Assembly: GCA_027943335.1 (NCBI GenBank)
Contig: BSBK01008836.1
Location: 558,001-622,000, forward strand
Origin: Chamaecyparis obtusa
Taxonomy: Eukaryota > Streptophyta > Pinopsida > Cupressales > Cupressaceae
DNA length: 64,000 bases
Direction of reading: 5' to 3'
A program made the position numbers and the translations under genes. The notes under the pieces were generated by a model. It ran no database searches and was not told the DNA's origin. It saw only the letters and a program-made list of their open reading frames with translations. Shown piece by piece: positions 11,409-23,330 of this stretch. Each line of letters begins with the position of its first letter. Position 1 is the stretch's first letter.

Positions 11409-14400
11409 TCACATCTCGTAAAAAATATGCTGGTGGGTTTTCTTCACAGACTCCAAGAGGTTTTCCCATTCCTCTTTCAAGTTGGTGAGAGCAATGTGCT
11501 CAAGTCTGACTTGTGCATGCATGTCAAAGATGTTATCCAACACAGAAATTTCTGGTGTTGCAACAAGTTGTTCCGCTTTAACAATGTGTTTCTCAAAAAT
11601 CTTCAGGTATGGAAGGAGTTTTGTTTGTAACTCTGTGACCTGATTTGTGATCCACTCTTCTTGTTTCTTGAGATCTGCTATTAACTGCCCAAGTTCTTGA
11701 ACTCTGTGAATATGCTTTGAAAAAGATTGGGGCTCGGTTATAGATGCATTTGCACTGGTCTTGATTTCATCTTTTAGACCTTTGATCTTTTCACTAATCT
11801 CAGATGAGTGAAGGTTTCCATAGTGCAAAGCTTCAGTAAGAATTGATAAATTAACTGGGTTATAGATTTTATCTTGGTTATTACCTCAAATAATTTGACC
11901 TTGTTTATTGCCACTTCTTGGCTAATTCTTTTTGTCTTGAATCTTGGATTCTACCCTTTCTTTAATTTGCTTATTTGCATCAGTGTTCGGGGCATTTATC
12001 TTCTCAGCAAGTGTAGCAAGTTGATCTATGATAGGTGTATCTTCATCAATGCTCACTTTAGGTACTACATGTTGTAAGATATCCCTAACATCTGTTAATA
12101 TTTCTTTGCATTTGTTTTCTTGTTTCAAGTTCTCTTGAGCTGCCTTTCTTGAACATAGTTCCCCATATTTACTCAATTCCTTGGGGCTAAGGGTCCTCAG
12201 GTCACACTCGGGTATTACTATAACTTCATCTAGAGTGACCGACCCTTTTCCTTTCTTTTTCTTCTTCTTCTCTAGTGCAAGGGGTGACTTCTTCACAATA
12301 GTGACAAGAACCTTGTCTTCTATCTTTGGAGTATCCTTCCCAGTTGACATACTCTCTTCTTTCTTCTGCTCCTTAGTAGCCAGTGTGTCGGTTGAGTGAG
12401 TGGGAGCCTTGGATGTGGTGTCAGGTGGGGTCACCTTAGTTGCCTTAGTCTCATCTTGTGCCTGTGTTTCTGTAGTAGTTGCCTTTGTTCCTTCAGGCTT
12501 ATCTATCTTTGTAGGTGTTTCAGTGTCTTGTTCCCCTGTTGTATCTTTGTGTTGCTCAGGGTCTGAGTCATCGGGTTGTTCTTGTGAAAGAATTTCTATT
12601 ACTTCTGCAAGTATAGGAAGATTTCCTAGTAATGATGTAAATGCACATTCAGTGACTTGTGCTTCATCTTGAGTGTTTAGGGGTGCAATATTTACATCCT
12701 CATCATCCTTTTCATTAGGATCACCATTTGTGATGTCCTTAATGAATACATCATCATCAGTTTTCTTCTTCAATTGGATCTCTACTAGATCCGGTGCATC
12801 CCGTGAAATATTTATTACTTCCTTTTGTTTGGTGATATCAATTACCTTGGTAACTGATATACCAGAGTCCTTAGAATTTTTTTCTATAGTATCATTAATG
12901 TAGATACCTTTACCTTTGGAATTTTGTCTCTTCTTAGATAGATTTAAGAATGCTTTTTTCTCAGCTTGTTCTTTGGCTTTAAGAATTGATGTCCATAGGG
13001 AATCACCTATTACATCTATGTCTACCACATTCTCATCTAGTATCATCATGGTTCAGTTCTTTACCATAAATTTTTCTTGATGATTAGTCATGTATTCATT
13101 GATTTCTACTAGGCTTAGATGTGGGGCTACCCAAACTAGAGATCTTTCTCTCTTTCTTTTCTTAGTGTCTAGTGCATAAGCCCATTTTTTATTTATTCTA
13201 TCATCCAACTCCTTCGGTAACGAAAGTGCAAACTCTAATGGAACTCTTTTAAACTTTATCATCATTTGGATGATTGCCTCCTCAATCTTTGTTTGATCTT
13301 CATTTGACATTTTGTCAAATCTGCTAAGTTCAGGATCAACAAGGTCACCGTTCTCAAGTATATCTTCAATGATTTCATCTATTGACCTTACCATGTTGCT
13401 GAACACTTTGAATTGATTGATGTCATCTTCATTTTCAGTCTCCTTAAGGTCTTCTTTACCTCTTATCAGTTTTCTCCTTTTCTTCGTTGCCTCAACTACA
13501 ACCTTGGTATTTCTCTTGGCATATGTCTTTGTCGGTGTAGCTTCGCGTGGTCTTGTAATTTTCACTAATCCTTTCTTTGGTGGGGGTGAGGCTATAGTTG
13601 ATGACCTTGTCCTTGTACCTATTTGTATTGGCAACTAATTTTGCTTTTGAACTTTGGTGGGAGGAATCGGTGTGGGATCTTTCTCTTCTTCAGACTCAGT
13701 TTCCTCACTATTATAGGGTTTGTTAGCCAACAATAACTGACCTTTAGTTGTTGCTTTAACTAGTGACTCCTCAGGTGAGTCATAGACATCTCCAAATCTA
13801 GCAGTTAGATCTTTCTTCATCTTCTTTGCCTTCCTAGTCATTTTATTAATAGCCCGACCTATCATGATTCTAGACTTAGCTTCTTCATAGGTTCCAAACC
13901 TAGTGGCCTTGGGGTCTTTTGGTAGTGCTAGCAATGGTTCAATAGATTTAAAACTAAAATAATGGTTCATTTCATAACCCATAGGTGCTAGCCATTTTAT
14001 CCTAGGTTCAACTGCTCTTATCATTGTATGATCTGTGTCTACTAGAAAACATATATCTATCTCAAATTTCTCAACTAATTCCCATGGAATTCTTCTTCTT
14101 TGATTCATCCTAGTCTTAAATTATTTAAAGTACTTATCAAAATCTATATTCAAATCATCTCCTAACTTGTTCATCATCTCAGTAATCTATATAGTTATCG
14201 GTTTATCTATTGTCCAATTTACTTTACCGACGCCAAGGATATACTTTTGTAGATAGAAGAATAAAAAAACAAGGAGTGAACCAAACTTACATGTGTTAGA
14301 CTTCTTTGTCCTTATGGTCTTCATGTTTTCCTAAAGTTGGTTCAATAGTAGCTCTACAAGATCAATCTAGTGATCTTTCTTCACAATCTTATGTGCCATG

Positions 14401-15037
14401 TTGACTGCGCTACAGGGTACGCTGTTTAGTCTGCTCGATTGAAATATCTTGTACCCAATTACACGTGTTGCAAATTTTACCACTGGGTCTTTAATTGTTG
14501 AAATTTTAAGTGCTCTACCATCCCATGCAGCTCTAGTGTTATTCTCAACATCAGCTTAGGATGAGCTTCAGAAAGATTTTGTCTTGTCAGTTATAGGATA
14601 CTCAGTAACCCTACTTATCATTTTATTTGTGACCTCTACTAGTTTATCCAACCAAAATTTTCCATCATGATACCTACTCAATACAATCCTTATCCAGTCT
14701 ATTTTGAATGATTGCGGAAAGAGTATGGCACATGATAACCCTGATTTCTCAATCTTGTCATATTCAGGTTTCAATTTTCGATCAGTGCCACACAATTTTT
14801 GAATGCCACAACAGTCTCAAAATCTCCTACTTCCCCAATCTTGCAATGAATAAATGACCGTACATCTTCTGTTAACAAAACCCTATCTAGTATGCTTGAA
14901 AAAGTGCCCATTATATCCATTTATGGTGCAATCTTAGGGTGTGGTTTGTACTTAGGTTCATCAAAATTTTCTCTAACAATCAAATTTACTTCTTCCTCAA
15001 TACTTTGTGATTTGCTTGCAGATGATGTAGATGCCAT
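11409..15037 (-). pseudogene. NA-1 ORF2: large protein of unknown function (broken)
   Basis: About 1,210 codons read from MASTSSASKS at 15037 to a stop at 11409-11411, with one frameshift near 14800 and about eight stops; from about 14795 onward everything is in one frame. Segments in order: an N-terminal part with IDWIRIVLSRYHDGKFWLD (about 14710-14650); a block VKFATRVIGYKIF; then MNQRRRIPWELVEKFEIDIC, AVEPRIKW and RFGTYEEA (14108-13860); a lysine-rich linker; RVPLEFALSLPKELDDRI (13250-13200); an acidic, Thr/Glu-rich low-complexity region (about 12750-12250); and a coiled-coil C-terminus (HSSEISEK ... LLESVKKTHQ). NA-2 carries a homologous ORF. It has no retroviral enzyme motif. The layout is faintly like the plant-transposon ORF1/ATHILA-type families, but I cannot assign it. 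Confidence 0.7.
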
Positions 15038-15593
15038 AAATTGATTCTAGGGTTTCGGCAAGCAGCAGGTTAATAAAGTGTTTGGTAGAAAATATACTTA
15101 CTCAAAATCATCGAAGAGTGATGTCGGTTCGATCTACAGTAGCCTTGAATCTTTCTAAAAATTCTTTTAGCTCAAACTCTTTTCTGTGAAATCTTTGCTC
15201 TTCAAAATCGCAATGCAAAAATGAACTCTATTTCCCGTGTATTTATAGACTTTTCGATATTACCACTCAAACTTTTGTGCATTAAATGCTTGACCTACCT
15301 TTTCATTCATAATAGTTGTCAGCTTGGTAAAGACTGTAGGAATTCAACAACTTAGTTAACACACAATTTCTTCATCGGTTGATATGTGTGCTTGATTAAC
15401 CTAAATAGTGATTATCGACGGGTAACCAACTCTCGATCTTTCTTTTATCGATTATATAACTTTGCTAGCTCTTAACATATAAACCATAATGCATCTTTTT
15501 CATGCAGATTTGGTGTGTGCTCATCATATATAAGGAACTATATGTAAAATATGATCATTTTGAAATGTCAGTCCCATACATACCTTTTTCACC
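15038..15593 (-). promoter_or_regulatory. Spacer before NA-1 ORF2 with TATA box and leader
   Basis: Between Gag and ORF2 there is a non-coding stretch. On the minus strand GTCTATAAATACACGGG places a TATA box at 15247-15240, about 200 bases before the ORF2 start. The leader ends in CCGAAACCCTAGAATC just before the ATG, a style common in plant 5' leaders. TTTTGAGTAAGTAT near 15100 could be a splice donor. This suggests ORF2 may have its own promoter, possibly captured from a cellular gene. That is inference. Confidence 0.45.
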
Positions 15594-16997
15594 TTAAGTG
15601 GAGGAACCAATGTCACCCAATCCAGTGGACGAGGTTTCACTGACAACATTACTTGACTCAGCATTCTCATTAGATGCCTTTCTCCACATAGTGTTCCTTA
15701 TCTTCATGATATCCACAATAGTGTGCCCACTCTCAAATACATGATTTTCTTCTGGTGCTCGGTCTCTGCAGTCCTTGCTTAAATGACCAACTTTGTGACA
15801 GTGCATACATGCCATTCTAGTGCTTGTCTAGCTTCTTGATTGTCTAGCCCATCTTTTCCTATTACAATTTGATGCAATGTGCCCATACCTTCCACATGCA
15901 ACACAATTAGCCCATGTGTTATAGTCCCAAACATAAGAATTGCCTTGTCTCTTCGGTTGATAAGGCTTGTGCTGTATTTTCTACTTAGGAGTCCATACTT
16001 GCTTCATTTTCACCTTACATTCTCGTGCAGTGTGTCCATGCTTATTAAAGGTATAGCATAACTTCTCCATAGCAGTATTATTAGCATTATTATTTAGCTT
16101 AGCTCTACATTGATAAGATTGATGTCCATATTTTCCACAATAGTAACAATATCCATCAAATTTAGGAACAATAGGAGGTTTACCTTGTGCTCTGCTTCTA
16201 CAAACATTAGAGGTGTGACCTGGTTTGCCACAGTGATAACATGTCAACACTTTAGGTCTTTGATTTTGATTGTTGTTGACCTGTTCAGATTGTTGTGATG
16301 ATTCTCCTTCACCAATATAGCCTATACCAGCTTTACTCCCAAATCTTCTTTGATTAAATAGAAAGTTATCAATCTTCTTGAAACTGTCCTCAGCAAGTTT
16401 CTTCATTTCATTGTGTTGCTGTTGAGTTTTCACTTCATTTCTCAGCTTCTCATTCTCCTCTCTGAGTCTTGCAACATCTTCTAGTCTTCTTTAAAATTCT
16501 CCATTCACTCGGTTTACCTCTTGATTCATAGTCATCATCTGATTAGATACTTGGAAGTGATGATCAATGAGTCTTTGTATTTCACTCTCTTTAGCTTGAA
16601 GTTGTTTAGTCATTTGTCTTCGGTCTTCAATAGCTAGATTCCTATCTTGTTTAGCCTATCTAGCATTGTTCATTATTTCCACCATTGTCACCATCTAAGA
16701 TTCTTGACTGATTTGTAGTGCTTTCACTTGTTCAGATAGATGCTGATTCTTTTCAGATAAATCAAAGATTATACTTTCAGATCCATTAGAAATGCTTCCA
16801 TAACTAGATCCAATATGCTCAAACATTTCATCAATAGGTTCTTCATGATAATCAATCTCATTTTGCAAAATAGCTAGGTTCTTCCTTCCAACCAGTAATT
16901 TCTTTAGTCCTTCCTTAGCTTGCTTATACTGTTCAACAAACATTTACATCTGTATCTTCTGATTCTCAATAGTCTTATCTAGCTTGTATCTCTCCAT
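15594..16997 (-). pseudogene. NA-1 gag: coiled coil plus five zinc knuckles (broken)
   Basis: One frame from ATG at 16997 to a stop at 15594, about 467 codons with several stops. The N-terminal half is charged and heptad-like (SEKNQHLSEQVKALQ; MTKQLQAKESEIQRLIDHH), so probably a coiled coil. A motif RRFGSKAGIGYIGE corresponds to SYDKTGLGYFED in NA-2. The C-terminal half has five CCHC-type knuckles: CYHCGKPGHTSNVC, CYYCGKYGHQSYQC, CYTFNKHGHTAREC (second Cys lost), CVACGRYGHIASNC and CMHCHKVGHLSKDC. It should bind RNA and form particles. Five knuckles is unusual, since most copia Gags have one. No pol follows. Confidence 0.8.
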
Positions 16998-17047
16998 GAC
17001 TTAGATCTTTACTATTCAGTGGTTAAACTGTTCAATAAGAGAGCTGA

Positions 17048-17059
17048 GCTCTGATACCA
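17048..17059 (-). promoter_or_regulatory. NA-1 primer binding site (initiator-Met tRNA)
   Basis: On the minus strand TGGTATCAGAGC lies two bases after the LTR end CCAACA. It matches the 3' end of plant initiator tRNA-Met, the usual primer for Ty1/copia. Confidence 0.88.
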
Positions 17060-17061
17060 AT

Positions 17062-17632
17062 TGTTGGAATTAGGAGAGATAGGGTACTGAGAGGGGAGGG
17101 GTGAATCAGTGCCCACAAAACCTTATACTTGTAAACCTTTTTTGATCTATGATAGTACACAATAATAACCTTGCAAAATAACTTGTATCTAACTGCATGT
17201 ATCATTCATCCATTAACTTGTGAAAGTAAACAACATGAAATCAACAATATATCAATCACATAACACAAGTATTTTGGTAACACAATTTCCCTTCTTAGAA
17301 GGTAAAAACTACGGTGGGGATGACACCCACAAATTCTTCACTACTGCAGATAGAAAAGGTTTACCTATTAGGGCTACAAGTTTTGATCACTTCTAGTGAT
17401 CTTACCTTGTTAGGAGTAACATATTAGATCAACTAGATCTACCTAGTTATAGGATTTTAACAACACTAATGAAGTGTACACTTAGTTAAGAGATTTACAT
17501 AAGGCTTTCAAGTTTACTTTGTTAAGAGATTTATCTAAAAACTCTATTACAATTGTTAGAAATCAATAGGTAATTATTTGCTAATTGATAATTGAATTGT
17601 CTGATATAGATCAATAAGTACTGATAAAATAT
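17062..17632 (-). repeat. NA-1 5' LTR, distal part (split by the Tat element)
   Basis: Starts TGTTGGAATTAGG on the plus strand and matches 9943-10513 closely. It ends in AATAT (17628-17632), the 5-bp target duplicated by the Tat insertion. The rest of the LTR is at 32822-33475. Confidence 0.88.
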
Positions 17633-18899
17633 TGTAATACCCCAAAAATGGGCTATAAGTTCATTAACCTCCTACATCTACAAATCGAACGAAATCAACA
17701 TCGAAGTCCTAATCTAAGGCACATCTAAACATCATCGAATCATAATTGATTATCTTAAATTCTGCATCGAGGAATATTCCTAGCAATATTCCTAATTATC
17801 TTAATTATCTTTAATTTAATGATTATTTGGCGATAAATCACATTTATCCTAAGTTTGATTAATTGAATATTTTCATATTTAATTAATTAGATTTAATATC
17901 TTGCCACTTAATTGTGTAATTAAATTTAATTCTATCTATTATTAATTGTATTATTTAATTTTGACAATAAATCCAATATCCTATGAATAATTGATTAAAT
18001 TTTTATTTAATTAATTAAAGCAAGTTGTCATTATTTAATCATATAGTTTTTAATAAAAGTTTGATTAAATAATTGATTAACCCATAAATCAATTATTTAT
18101 TTTAAAAAATCAGTTAAGTTGAGCATAAATCACTTTATTTATTTAATTAATTCATAATTATTATGCACATTCAAAAGACACAGTTAAACTCCAAATTAGA
18201 AAATCAATGCAAAGTGTTGACTTTTTAGAACTCAACATCCTTTTGGAGTTCAAAAAGCTGATCTAAACTCTAATTTGAGTTAAAAAGCTATTTTTGCATG
18301 ATTTGCATGTTTTTGTGAATTAAATTATCTTTATTATCAGATAACTCAAAAATCAAGTTGAGTTAATCTGAGTGATTTATGGCTTTTATCCATGCACCTC
18401 TAAAGCCCTGGATTTCTATAAAATTAAAGCCTCATCTCATCTCAAAGCATCTCATATTTTTGCACAATCACGTTGGAGAATTGGAATTTGGAGAATCAAA
18501 GCTTCTTGCGAATCAAGGCTATTGTGAGATCAATTTGTTTTTTTTACATTCATTTAGATTCTTTTTCATATCATTGTTAGATCATTTTAGCAGATCAATT
18601 TCATATAGATTAGATTTCATATCAAGTTTTTATCATTCTTATTGCATAGAAAATCCAAAAAAATAGCTTAATTGCATTCAATTCATATCTAGATCAATTG
18701 CATTTAAATCCTTCATTTAGGTGTCATCTAGGTCATTGATCTCGATAACAATCTGAGAACATCAATCTCGCACCTACTAGAAGGCAGTAAATCGCCTGGT
18801 TAGTTTAGCTTTCAATTCATTGCACGATTTCATTTTTGCTAACCTCTAATATTTTACTAAAGTGTTGTGTCTACAGATCAGGTACAATTTTCACACACA
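17633..18899 (+). repeat. Tat 5' LTR
   Basis: Very AT-rich U3, TATA box TATAAAAT at 18417-18424, end TTTTCACACACA at 18899. GTGTCTACA, a typical gypsy LTR terminus, occurs about 30 bases before the end, followed by an extra tail. Short ORFs inside (for example 18379-18666) also occur in the 3' copy and are not treated as genes. Confidence 0.92.
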
Positions 18900-18905
18900 A
18901 ATTTC

Positions 18906-18920
18906 TGGCGCCCACCGTGG
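18906..18920 (+). promoter_or_regulatory. Tat primer binding site
   Basis: TGGCGCCCACCGTGG lies six bases after the LTR end. Sequences of this form serve as primer sites in plant Tat/Ogre-type gypsy elements (from memory a tRNA-Arg type; not verified here). Confidence 0.75.
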
Positions 18921-21810
18921 AGCAACCCACCTTTACATGCTGGTTTTGATTTTTTTTTGGAGCTAAAGCCCTAAAGTGTCAAAGATTTAATTTTATCTCT
19001 CAAATGGCTTGGATTTTTGCACTGAAATTTGTTTTGTAGGTTGGAAATATATCAAAGAAGCTATAGTAAAAAAATTAGAATTTTTTGAGATGTTTTGAAT
19101 TTTTAATAATTTTTTCTTGAAATTCCAGAAAATATTAATATTTGACGCAAATTAGCATATTTTTCAGAAATTTTATATTTTCAGAAAGCTCTTTAAATTA
19201 TATAGGGGGTCCATTCTTTGTGTTTTAAATTTGGACACAATATAATAGCTCAAATAGTCAATTTACAAAAACTGGTCTGTTTTGATAAAATGGGTCTCTA
19301 GGGCACAAATGAAGAGATTTTTCTAAAATTTTTACATTTTTTGAAAGCTCTCTATTTTTTAGTAGGGGTCTTTGTTTTGAATTTCTATTTTTGTGGCCAA
19401 AATCATATCAAAATATCTTGTTGACTAGGTCAAATGCAGCAAAAAAAAAAAAAGTTTTGTGATGGGTATGCACTTATTTTTTTTACATGGTTCAATGAAT
19501 GATATGAGTTGTCATTTGGGTTAATTGTTGGTTATTATTGCTGATAATAATTGATTTTTAGAGCTAACCCTATGGTTTTCATAAGTTGAATATATTTTGC
19601 ATATCTTGTTTGCTTGTTTGCTGTTGGAGAGTTCGTCACTTGCTTGCATGGAAAAGCTCAACAAGAATTGCTAAAAATCAGGTAAAATCTACTAAGCACA
19701 TTGCAAGGATCCCAGGTATTCTCCTTCATCTAATAACATTTCAATTTGGCCTTAAAATAAATCTCTCATGTGTTTAGCTTGAGTGTTTCTTTGCATGCTT
19801 TTTCTATGGACTTGCATAATTGATACTAGGTTGTGACCCCTTAAGGATTCATTAAGTAGTCTCAGATACTTGTGATTGATCTTGATTGCTATCTTGGGTT
19901 ATTGGAATCGCTAATCTACCGGCCCCTCATTCCACCCTGTGGTTGCAATCTCAGCACCATAAAGGGGAGGGGTCTACAGGAGAGAAGCGTTAAGTGTTCC
20001 ACTAGGCAACCCTTTTGTGCTTTTTGGAACTCACTTGTTTTCTAAGTTGTGGACTCATTTCTAGCTTGTGTGAGGGGTTAAGTGCTCCACTTTGTGGACT
20101 CACCTCATATTTTCTTTAAGCATTAAGTGTACCACCTTGTGCTTTTGAATACTTTTCGATAAATTTGCTTTCTGGAATATATCTGTGCTCACATAGTAAT
20201 TAGGCCCCATGAACACTATTTGTGGATCTTGAGAGAGTGGGTTCTTAGCGAAACCCTTCTCAATAAGGGATCCCTTGTAGGTGGGGAGGATACTTAGTGC
20301 ATCTCATGTTCTACTTGGTTCGTGCATCTTTCCTTATTGATTGATACATTCTCTCTCCGGAGAGGTTGATAGATCACGTGGGGTTGATATCATAGACCTT
20401 GGTGAGACAAACTTTGTCTTAGTGTGTCGGATTAATCTGCTTGCTTTGTTTGGGTTAAAAGTGAAGAGACATCAAAACCTTGGATCTAGAGCCAAGTCCC
20501 CTTGTGGTATCATATTGTGAGTCACCTTTAGAGAGGGTTAACCGTAGCAGACAATCCCTTCACAGGGCAAACTGCGTTGACGGAACCTCAAGTGGTAATA
20601 GCCATTTTCGCTATGGTAGTGACAACCGCTATATAAATGTCCTTGTGGAAGAAATCTCCATGGGTATGGTTCATTGTTGGGTTGTCAGATCTCCCTAGCA
20701 GCTCCCGAAGATTAAGTTCTCGGACTGTGTCAAAACCCTGGTGCGCTGGGATTGGAGTTCACCCCTTTAGATCATAAAAGTTGCAGAGTCAAACCATTAC
20801 TAAAAACCTTAGCAAGGCCAAATTTTCATTTTATAGGGTATATGTGCATTATTGCAAAATATTTTTGGAACATACACAATTAGCGCTTCTGAGGATTAGA
20901 ATGAATAAGTCACTTGATTGTTCATGCGCAAGGTTGCTTTTGCCCTTGTTCATTATTTTCAGACATGCTTGAAATCATGTGCTTGCTAGTTTGCATGCTT
21001 GTTTATCTATCTAATTATTGAAAATGGACAAATATGTTACAATCCTCAAATCTAGACATTAAAATTTGCAAACAATCCGAATCTGAAAACTCAAAATTTG
21101 CAAAATCTAAAGTAAAATTCTTTTTTGGAGTCAAAAGTCATCTTAGGAGGTCAGAAAGTCATACAAGTTTTCTCAAAGTGTCATTTCATTACTGCCCAAC
21201 TGTCATATGGTAAAGAACCTAGTGTCGTACGAGTCTTTCTGCCAGTTAAATTCAAAAAGTCAAATCCTTCTAGCAACTATCATGTGAGTTTTTCAACTGT
21301 TGTATGAGCTTTTCAACTATCATTTCATAGCATACCCACTATCGTACGAGTCTGCAGAGTGTTGTTTGGGAAATTTTTGAGAGTTGTCAGAAAATTGTCA
21401 GAATCGCCAGATATTTAGCCTTTTCAGCCTATTTCAGAATCTGTCGATCAAATCACCATGTCAGGAACAGAGCAGTAGCTATTGAGAATCCAATCATTTT
21501 CCTAAAGTAGCCGTTTTGAATCTGATTCAGCCTTCTGTTTAATCGATTTGAGTCTTTATCATCTCGTGTCAAAACCTTGTCATAATTATCAATCTTCAAT
21601 CAATCAATCATCAAAATGACTAAGTGTTGTGATATCTTGTCTGCTATCTTTTGGGAACCTACCCATACATCTAGGGCACAATATCCTTCATCCACGTCTA
21701 ATCGAATCTTCAAATCAATCAAACCTTGACAAGGTTGCGTCATCTGATCATCTTGATTCAATTCAATCTTCAGTTATCTGGATCTTATTCTTTTGTTTCA
21801 CTTGAGGTTA
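18921..21810 (+). other. Tat 5' leader, non-coding
   Basis: About 2.9 kb between primer site and gag with no convincing protein. It contains repeated phrases such as TTAAGTG(T/C)TCCAC near 19990-20130 and, at about 21165-21360, a loose repeat of TATCGTACGAGTCT and TTTTTCAACTGTTGT words. Long leaders are usual in the Tat group. Small ORFs (for example 19586-19777, 20480-20698) show no known domain. Confidence 0.65.
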
Positions 21811-23330
21811 ATGGTGGAGACTAGAGCTTCCTCTCATAAGAAATCTATCACCACTCTCCAAACTCCAACTCTTGAGAAACTCATCAATTCTGGTCTTTAC
21901 GAGGATGACAGTCTTGGCAACTATCGATTGAAATCTGGTTACATACCTCCTCCATCAACTCACAGAGGTACTCAACATACCCCTCATCAATCTAATCCAG
22001 GGAGTCCACAAACTCCTACCATGTCTCAAGCAAGGACAAATTTTGGCTCTCAAAGAGCTCAATCTCAACATGGTGCAGATCAGGAACCCACACCTGAAGA
22101 AATTTCTCAATATCAAAATGACGATAACTTCAAACAAATGATGAAGCATTTCTTGAAAGAAGATAGAGAAGCATACTTTCTACAATTAGCTCATCAAGGA
22201 GCTAAGCTTCCTCCTAATTTTAATGTCAAAGCTATCATCACACATGAGGAAGAAACTCCACTCACAGCTATGATGAAACAAATACATGCTTTACAAGTCA
22301 AACTGAATCAACTCGAAAAAGAGAAGAAACCCAAAGAGTTCTCCATGGAGGCTCTATGCCCTTTTCCATTTGACAAAGACTTGTACATGCCACCCTTTCC
22401 AAAAAGAGTGGAGATGTCGAAGTATGATGAGTATGATGGACACTCAGATCCTCAAGATCATGTCAGAGAATTCTATACACAATCAATGGAGTTCATGCAC
22501 AAACCAACCTATCTGATGTGTCTCTTCCCTCGATCTCTAGGGGGAGCAACCATCCATTGGTTCTCTAGACTGCCTTCTACTATCAAAATTTTTGAGGAGT
22601 TGATCAAATTATTTTATCAACAATACTCCTACAATATTCAGCACCCGGTCACCATGATCGATATCTATAATCTCAAGCAATATCCAGGGGAACCATTCCT
22701 AACATTTCTCAAGAGATGGAGGAAGATGTTCTCTCTATATGCCAGACCTATTCCAGAAACATAAAAATTGGAAATCTTCATCAACAACCTTGTTCTAGAA
22801 ATCAATTATCCTCTACAAATGCAAGATCATACATCTTTTGATAAGATGGTGGATAATGTTATCAAAATTGAAAAAGTGCTTGTGAAAAAAGGAGAAATCA
22901 CACTTCAAAAAGACAAGTACGAATCAGGATCCAGTTCTAAAGACAAGAACAAAAATTGGAATAAGAACAAAGGCATTGTCATAGATGGTGTTGTTGATAC
23001 TGTCTGTGCCCCATCAAAGGCACCAGCCTACAATCTCACTCTTGGTACTCAAGCCATTAAAGCTTTAGAGAAAAAGTCTTCTAAACCATCTCAAAAGAAG
23101 CCAGAATACAAAAGATGGGATAAACATCGAAAGTTTACTCCTCTGGGAGAATCTTTAGAATCAGCTATGAAAACTCTACTAGTTGATAATATCATCTCTT
23201 TACCACCAATCTGACCAAATGATCAGGACCCCAAACCAAAATGGTGGAGAGGAAATGAATTCTGTGATTTCCATCAGAGTAAAGGTCAAAACTAATAATT
23301 GCTACCACTTAAAGCATACCATTCAAGATC
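21811..23330 (+). pseudogene. Tat gag (broken by a stop and a frameshift)
   Basis: The start MVETRASSHKKS at 21811 is chosen because the upstream codons of the open frame are not conserved-looking. The capsid-like retrotransposon-gag domain lies at about 22370-22860 (SKYDEYDGHSDPQDHVREF; FLTFLKRWRKMFS; EIFINNLVLEINYPLQ). An in-frame TAA at 22762-22764 interrupts it, and the same frame resumes until a TGA at 23212-23214. A zinc-type motif at about 23255-23310 is split by a frameshift: FCDFHQSKGQN in one frame, TNNCYHLKHTIQDLI in the next. Gag packages the RNA in virus-like particles. Confidence 0.85.

Noticed and set aside
12181..12903. Three long serine-rich plus-strand ORFs in a row
   Set aside because: They are antisense shadows of the acidic, Thr/Glu-rich part of NA-1 ORF2, whose minus-strand frame is shared with neighbouring blocks and supported by NA-2.
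17048..17059. Initiator-Met tRNA-like sequences as tRNA genes
   Set aside because: Only the 12-base 3' end is present, always next to an LTR end, so these are primer binding sites.
18379..18666. 95-codon ORF, with a shorter copy at 32387-32581
   Set aside because: Lies in the Tat LTR around the TATA box and R region, is AT-driven, and the two LTR copies do not keep the same frame.
23270..23300. Possible programmed frameshift between Tat Gag and protease
   Set aside because: The frame change falls inside the zinc motif (FCDFH...TNNC), which must be continuous to work, so it is a mutation.
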